Shown here: in pieces, positions 22,210 to 24,820 of the stretch
How positions within the stretch are numbered: the first letter of the stretch is position 1
Layout: every line of letters starts with the position of its first letter
Source of the DNA: a bacterium
GTDB lineage: Bacteria > Desulfobacterota > GWC2-55-46 > S146-80 > JALXFI01
Assembly (NCBI GenBank): GCA_027069035.1
Contig: JALXFI010000106.1
Span: 1-24,820 of the forward strand
Reading direction: 5' to 3'
Length of the DNA stretch: 24,820 nucleotides
The notes under the pieces: generated by a model
Told to the model about the DNA's origin: nothing
What the model saw: only the letters and a program-made list of their open reading frames with translations
Database searches by the model: none
Made by a program: the position numbers and the translations under genes

Positions 22210-22395
22210 TTAAGCCGTAGCCTTATTTTCAGGGATACAGGCTTCTACAGGACAGACTTCTGCACAGGCAGCGCACTCCGTACACAGCCTTGTATCGATA
22301 ACATATATATTTTCACCCTGGCTTATAGCGCCCTCAGGGCATTCTACCTCACACACACCACAAGCAATACACTCATCTGAAATTCTGTATGACAT
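22210..22395 (-). CDS. 2[4Fe-4S] ferredoxin
   Basis: A 61-residue clostridial-type ferredoxin. The first motif, CIACGVCEVECPEGAI, starts at residue 9, and the second, CTECAACAEVCPVEACI, near residue 38. Each has CxxCxxC plus a distant CP, so two low-potential [4Fe-4S] clusters are expected. It has no long insertion between the motifs, which is close to the short clostridial form rather than the Alvin type. It is a cytoplasmic electron carrier and a possible partner of NfnAB, encoded 4.3 kb away. ATG 22395 has GGAGGGGGG. Confidence 0.95.
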   Translation of the reverse strand: MSYRISDECIACGVCEVECPEGAISQGENIYVIDTRLCTECAACAEVCPVEACIPENKATA

Positions 22396-22494
22396 ACTCC
22401 CCCCTCCAACAGATTTTACCTTACAAAAGATTCAGGCACCTTATCCGTACAGACAATACAACACTTAAAACTGATTTTGATATTGATTTGTATT

Positions 22495-22722
22495 TTATGG
22501 GACAGCGACAACCTGTTTTACTTCAGGGATTTCCTCCATGATTGCCCTTTCAACCCCCATCTGAAGGGTAAGCTGTGCGCTGGGACAACCCGAACATGCA
22601 CCTTGAAGCCTTACCTGCACTATGCCTTTTTCCTCATCAACACCAACCAGAGCTATATCACCGCCATCGGCCTGAAGAGCCGGTCTTATCTTACCTAAAG
22701 CCTTCTCTACCTTCTCTTTCAT
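22495..22722 (-). CDS. NifU-like C-terminal-domain Fe-S scaffold
   Basis: A 75-residue protein consisting only of the NifU C-terminal domain (Nfu). It has KVEKALGKIRPALQADGGDIALV and the cluster-binding CxxC in GACSGCPSAQLTLQMGVERAI, and ends EVKQVVAVP. It assembles or carries a [4Fe-4S] cluster. ATG 22722 is chosen because AGGAGG lies eight bases upstream; the GTG at 22731 would overlap that site. It precedes the ferredoxin by 99 bases and belongs with mrp to the Fe-S group. Its stop lies in GGGACAGCGAC-like bases, but VVAV is normal for the family. Confidence 0.95.
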   Translation of the reverse strand: MKEKVEKALGKIRPALQADGGDIALVGVDEEKGIVQVRLQGACSGCPSAQLTLQMGVERAIMEEIPEVKQVVAVP

Positions 22723-22865
22723 AATAAACACCTCCTAATAATTATCCGAGCCAAACATACCTCTTATGCAGACTAATTTCCACTTCAACCATCATCCACA
22801 TCCTGCGTCAACAACCAGATATATCTTTATCATAACTTATATATTTTTTTTTTGCAAGCCGGCAT

Positions 22866-22891
22866 TTTAATAGGGACAGCGACCATTTTTT
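22866..22891 (+). repeat. GGGACAGCGACC dispersed repeat, copy C
   Basis: TTTTAATAGGGACAGCGACC then A and a T-run, matching 13044-13069 and the minus strand of 3390-3413. It is followed four bases later by an opposite-strand copy. Confidence 0.75.
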
Positions 22892-22895
22892 AATA

Positions 22896-22922
22896 GAGGG
22901 TTGTCCCTGTCCCTATGTTTTT
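22896..22922 (-). repeat. ACATAGGGACAACC repeat, copy with duplicated AGGGAC
   Basis: The minus strand reads AAAAACATAGGGAC, then a second GGGAC after one A, then AACC. Compared with 19357 it has one extra AGGGAC hexamer. With copy C it forms an inverted pair: ATAGGGACAG (22870-22879) pairs perfectly with CTGTCCCTAT (22907-22916) around a 27-base loop. Confidence 0.7.
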
Positions 22923-22928
22923 GCATTC

Positions 22929-22957
22929 TTGACACATCCATGACTTTTAGGTACATT
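22929..22957 (+). promoter_or_regulatory. Sigma-70-type promoter for cmoA
   Basis: A perfect TTGACA -35 (22929-22934), a 17-base spacer and TACATT -10 (22952-22957), 39 bases before ATG 22997. The -10 overlaps GTAC-ATT-GTAC, a short palindrome that could be an operator. Confidence 0.55.
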
Positions 22958-22996
22958 GTACATGTTTTAATATAACAAAAGAGAAAAAACATTATA

Positions 22997-23731
22997 ATGT
23001 CAAAGACAAAAGAGGACAAGGTCTTCCGTAAAAAATTTAATTCTATACCGGACTTTACATTCGGGAAAGAGATCGCCTCCGTCTTTGACGATATGCTCCA
23101 CAGATCCGTCCCCTTCTATGATGAAGTGCAGAGGATGATATGTGAGATGGCCGATGACTTTTCCAAAGACGGCACAAATGTTTACGACCTTGGCTGTTCC
23201 ACATGCACCACGCTCCTGAACCTCGACAGCGCAATAAAGAGCCGTGTAAAACTCATAGGCATAGACTCATCACAGGATATGATCAAAAAGGGGAAGCAAA
23301 AACTTGTCAAAAACAATGTTTCAAAGGAGTGGGAGCTTATATGCTCCAACCTGAATCATGGGGTTCAGATCACAAACGCATCCGCTGTGGTTATGAGCCT
23401 TACGCTTCAGTTTATACGCCCGCTTTACAGGGAGGATATTATAAGGAATATCCTGAGCGGCCTAAACGACCAGGGTTGTTTAATCGTCTTTGAAAAGGTT
23501 CTTGGAGAGAGTTCGGTATTTAACAGGCTTTTTATCAAATACTACTATGACATGAAGAAACGTAAGGGATACAGCGAGATGGAGATATCACAGAAAAGAG
23601 AGGCGCTTGAAAACGTGCTCATACCATACAGGCTTGAAGAGAATAAACAGCTCTTTTTAAGATCAGGGTTCAGGCACTTTGATGTGTTCTTTAAATGGTA
23701 CAATTTCTGCGGCATGATAGCGATCAAATAA
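22997..23731 (+). CDS. cmoA: Carboxy-S-adenosyl-L-methionine synthase-like CmoA
   Basis: CmoA makes carboxy-SAM from SAM and prephenate for cmo5U34 wobble modification of tRNA by CmoB. The 244 residues align by eye along the whole family: N-terminal FTFGKEIASVFDDMLHRSVPFY, motif I YDLGCS, GIDSSQDMIKKG, SLTLQFIRPL and the diagnostic YSEMEISQKREALENVLIP near residue 190. In motif I the second glycine of the usual DLGCSxG is Cys here (ACA TGC ACC), a one-base change worth checking. No cmoB is in view. No clear ribosome-binding site precedes ATG 22997. The next gene starts two bases after the stop, so they are co-transcribed. Another class I methyltransferase function is the alternative. Confidence 0.88.
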   Translation: MSKTKEDKVFRKKFNSIPDFTFGKEIASVFDDMLHRSVPFYDEVQRMICEMADDFSKDGTNVYDLGCSTCTTLLNLDSAIKSRVKLIGIDSSQDMIKKGKQKLVKNNVSKEWELICSNLNHGVQITNASAVVMSLTLQFIRPLYREDIIRNILSGLNDQGCLIVFEKVLGESSVFNRLFIKYYYDMKKRKGYSEMEISQKREALENVLIPYRLEENKQLFLRSGFRHFDVFFKWYNFCGMIAIK

Positions 23732-23733
23732 TT

Positions 23734-24456
23734 ATGATACGTTTGGGAAATTTCTTCTTTAAATACAGAGATACCGTATTCCCCCTCTTTTTCATCATAC
23801 TCGTCTTTGGAACAAAGCCCGAGCTGTTTCTTGGAAGCGAGTATGCCGACAGGTGGCTTGACTGCATCGGCATATTAACAGCCCTTGCCGGGCAGGTATT
23901 AAGGGCGCTTACAATAGGTTTTGCATATATAAGGCGGGGTGGAAAAAACAAAAAAATATATGCCGACAACCTTGTTAAGGAAGGTTTTTTTGCCCACAGC
24001 AGAAACCCTCTTTACACAGGCAACATCCTTATACTTATCGGGCTTGGAATTATTGCAAATTCAAGATGGTTCTATATGATCGGCATACCATTTTTTCTTA
24101 TTGCCTACCTTGCCATCACCATGGCGGAAGAGGATTACCTAAGGAAGAGTTTTGGCAAGGAATATGAGGATTACTGCAAAAACGTCAACCGCTTCATACC
24201 AAATTTTAAAGGGATAGACAAGTCCATCGAGGGGATGAGATTTGACTGGAAGAAGCTCATAAGCAAGGAGTACGGCACAACATTCACATGGGTTGCCACC
24301 GCCATAGTCCTTATAATATGGGAGACCTACTCCGCTTTCGGCTATAAGGCAAGAAGCTCAGAGATAATTACATTATCAACCCTTATTATCCCCGTTACAC
24401 TTGCCTATGCTGTGGCAAGATATCTTAAGAAGACAGGCCGTCTTCAGTCAGAATAA
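23734..24456 (+). CDS. Isoprenylcysteine carboxyl methyltransferase-like membrane protein
   Basis: A 240-residue protein with about five to six hydrophobic segments. ATG 23734 lies two bases after the cmoA stop, and an earlier start inside cmoA is unlikely. The ICMT/PEMT-like SAM-binding region is clear: FFAHSRNPLYTGNILILIGLG near residues 84-104, and AEEDYLRKSFGKEYEDYCKNVNRFIPN near 143-170, with the conserved RNPxY and EExxL. After it come an amphipathic stretch and two C-terminal hydrophobic segments not seen in the shortest members. Bacterial relatives methylate lipids, thiols or small molecules, and the substrate cannot be named. Tight coupling to cmoA, another SAM enzyme, suggests a link but does not prove one. 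Confidence 0.85.
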   Translation: MIRLGNFFFKYRDTVFPLFFIILVFGTKPELFLGSEYADRWLDCIGILTALAGQVLRALTIGFAYIRRGGKNKKIYADNLVKEGFFAHSRNPLYTGNILILIGLGIIANSRWFYMIGIPFFLIAYLAITMAEEDYLRKSFGKEYEDYCKNVNRFIPNFKGIDKSIEGMRFDWKKLISKEYGTTFTWVATAIVLIIWETYSAFGYKARSSEIITLSTLIIPVTLAYAVARYLKKTGRLQSE

Positions 24457-24820
24457 AGGATTAGCCCGAGTCAAAAGAAGGTAAGCGTTCGTGACTAATC
24501 CATAATTCATGAAGCTGTCGGCTTATAAGGGGAGAGTGGGGATTTTATTTTTATGATTTGGTTTGATTGTAGTCTTTATATTTATTCGGATTAATTCAAC
24601 TAAAAATGATTCACTAAATGACAATCAATGTCCATCCGAAAATCCATATAGACACCCAATGTCTTTTCAATTCGGAAAGGTTGGAACAACTCGTATATGG
24701 AAGAGTTTTTTGCAAGGTCAAGGAAATCTTCGGGTTTATTTGCATTAAGTCTTATTACAGAACAGGAGGAGACCTTACCCTATCTCGTTTTTCAACAAAG
24801 TAACATTAATCATCTTTTAA
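24457..24820. other. Gene-free stretch at the right edge
   Basis: No supportable coding region. Two overlapping 61-codon frames (from 24563 and 24618, plus) have no ribosome-binding site, low-complexity or unfamiliar composition and no recognisable motif. GGATTAG (24458-24464) and CTAATCC (24495-24501), directly after the methyltransferase stop, could pair across a 30-base loop, but no T-run follows. An AGGAGG at about 24764 has no good start codon after it before the edge. Confidence 0.5.

Noticed and set aside
22494..22518. GGGACAGCGACAACC-like bases at the end of the NifU-like gene as another repeat copy
   Set aside because: They encode QVVAVP, the normal C-terminus of this family, and the A-run and T-run flanks are missing, so chance similarity is simpler.
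24563..24803. Two overlapping 61-codon frames at the right edge
   Set aside because: No ribosome-binding site, no recognisable motif, and both are interrupted within 200 bases.

Overview
The window is an ordinary-looking bacterial chromosome segment with densely packed housekeeping genes, mostly on the minus strand from 1 to about 18000 and from 20200 to 22730. It suggests a Gram-negative anaerobe of the Nitrospirota/Desulfobacterota kind. The evidence for this is the xerC-hslV-hslU-argB-argD order, an NfnAB-type flavin/Fe-S pair, a DUF1858 redox protein, small ferredoxin and Fe-S carrier genes, a PilZ response regulator and frequent ATA isoleucine codons. The phylum is inferred from gene content and cannot be fixed from this window alone. 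I see no tRNA, rRNA, CRISPR array, intact insertion sequence or phage gene.

Layout. (1) 1-4849, minus: xerC, a broken hslV, hslU, argB and the start of argD (arginine synthesis, cut by the window edge). (2) 4947-6035, minus: a GspE_N/MshEN-like small protein followed by a helix-turn-helix/metallo-beta-lactamase fusion, with a clear promoter. (3) 6325-6609, plus: a small zinc-ribbon protein. (4) 6616-15453, minus: an ABC-2 exporter pair, cobU, mtaB, rnc, era, der, an MscS channel with its own strong promoter, and a receiver-PilZ protein. (5) 15563-18037, minus: nfnB and nfnA with promoter and terminator. (6) 18152-20188, plus: a patatin-like lipase, queD and folE2, the last two serving 7-deazaguanine synthesis. 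(7) 20214-22722, minus: Mrp/ApbC, DUF1858, a short heme-copper-oxidase-like membrane protein, a 2[4Fe-4S] ferredoxin and a NifU-like scaffold, an Fe-S and redox cluster. (8) 22997-24456, plus: cmoA and an isoprenylcysteine-methyltransferase-like membrane enzyme. The last 364 bases hold no supportable gene.

The most notable signal is a set of short dispersed repeats. A 40-bp palindromic repeat (39/40 identical) forms the 3' ends of both der and mtaB, in the same reading frame, giving both proteins a PKSRDSG-plus-one tail. A second repeat lies directly upstream of it in der, so the last 18 Der residues are encoded by repeats. Further GGGACAGCGACC-type copies sit between genes. A third, hairpin-forming repeat lies in two promoter regions. 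hslV carries an apparent deletion of about 34 bp between 8-bp direct repeats that shifts its frame, while hslU stays intact, and the hslU-hslV gap has filled with repeats.
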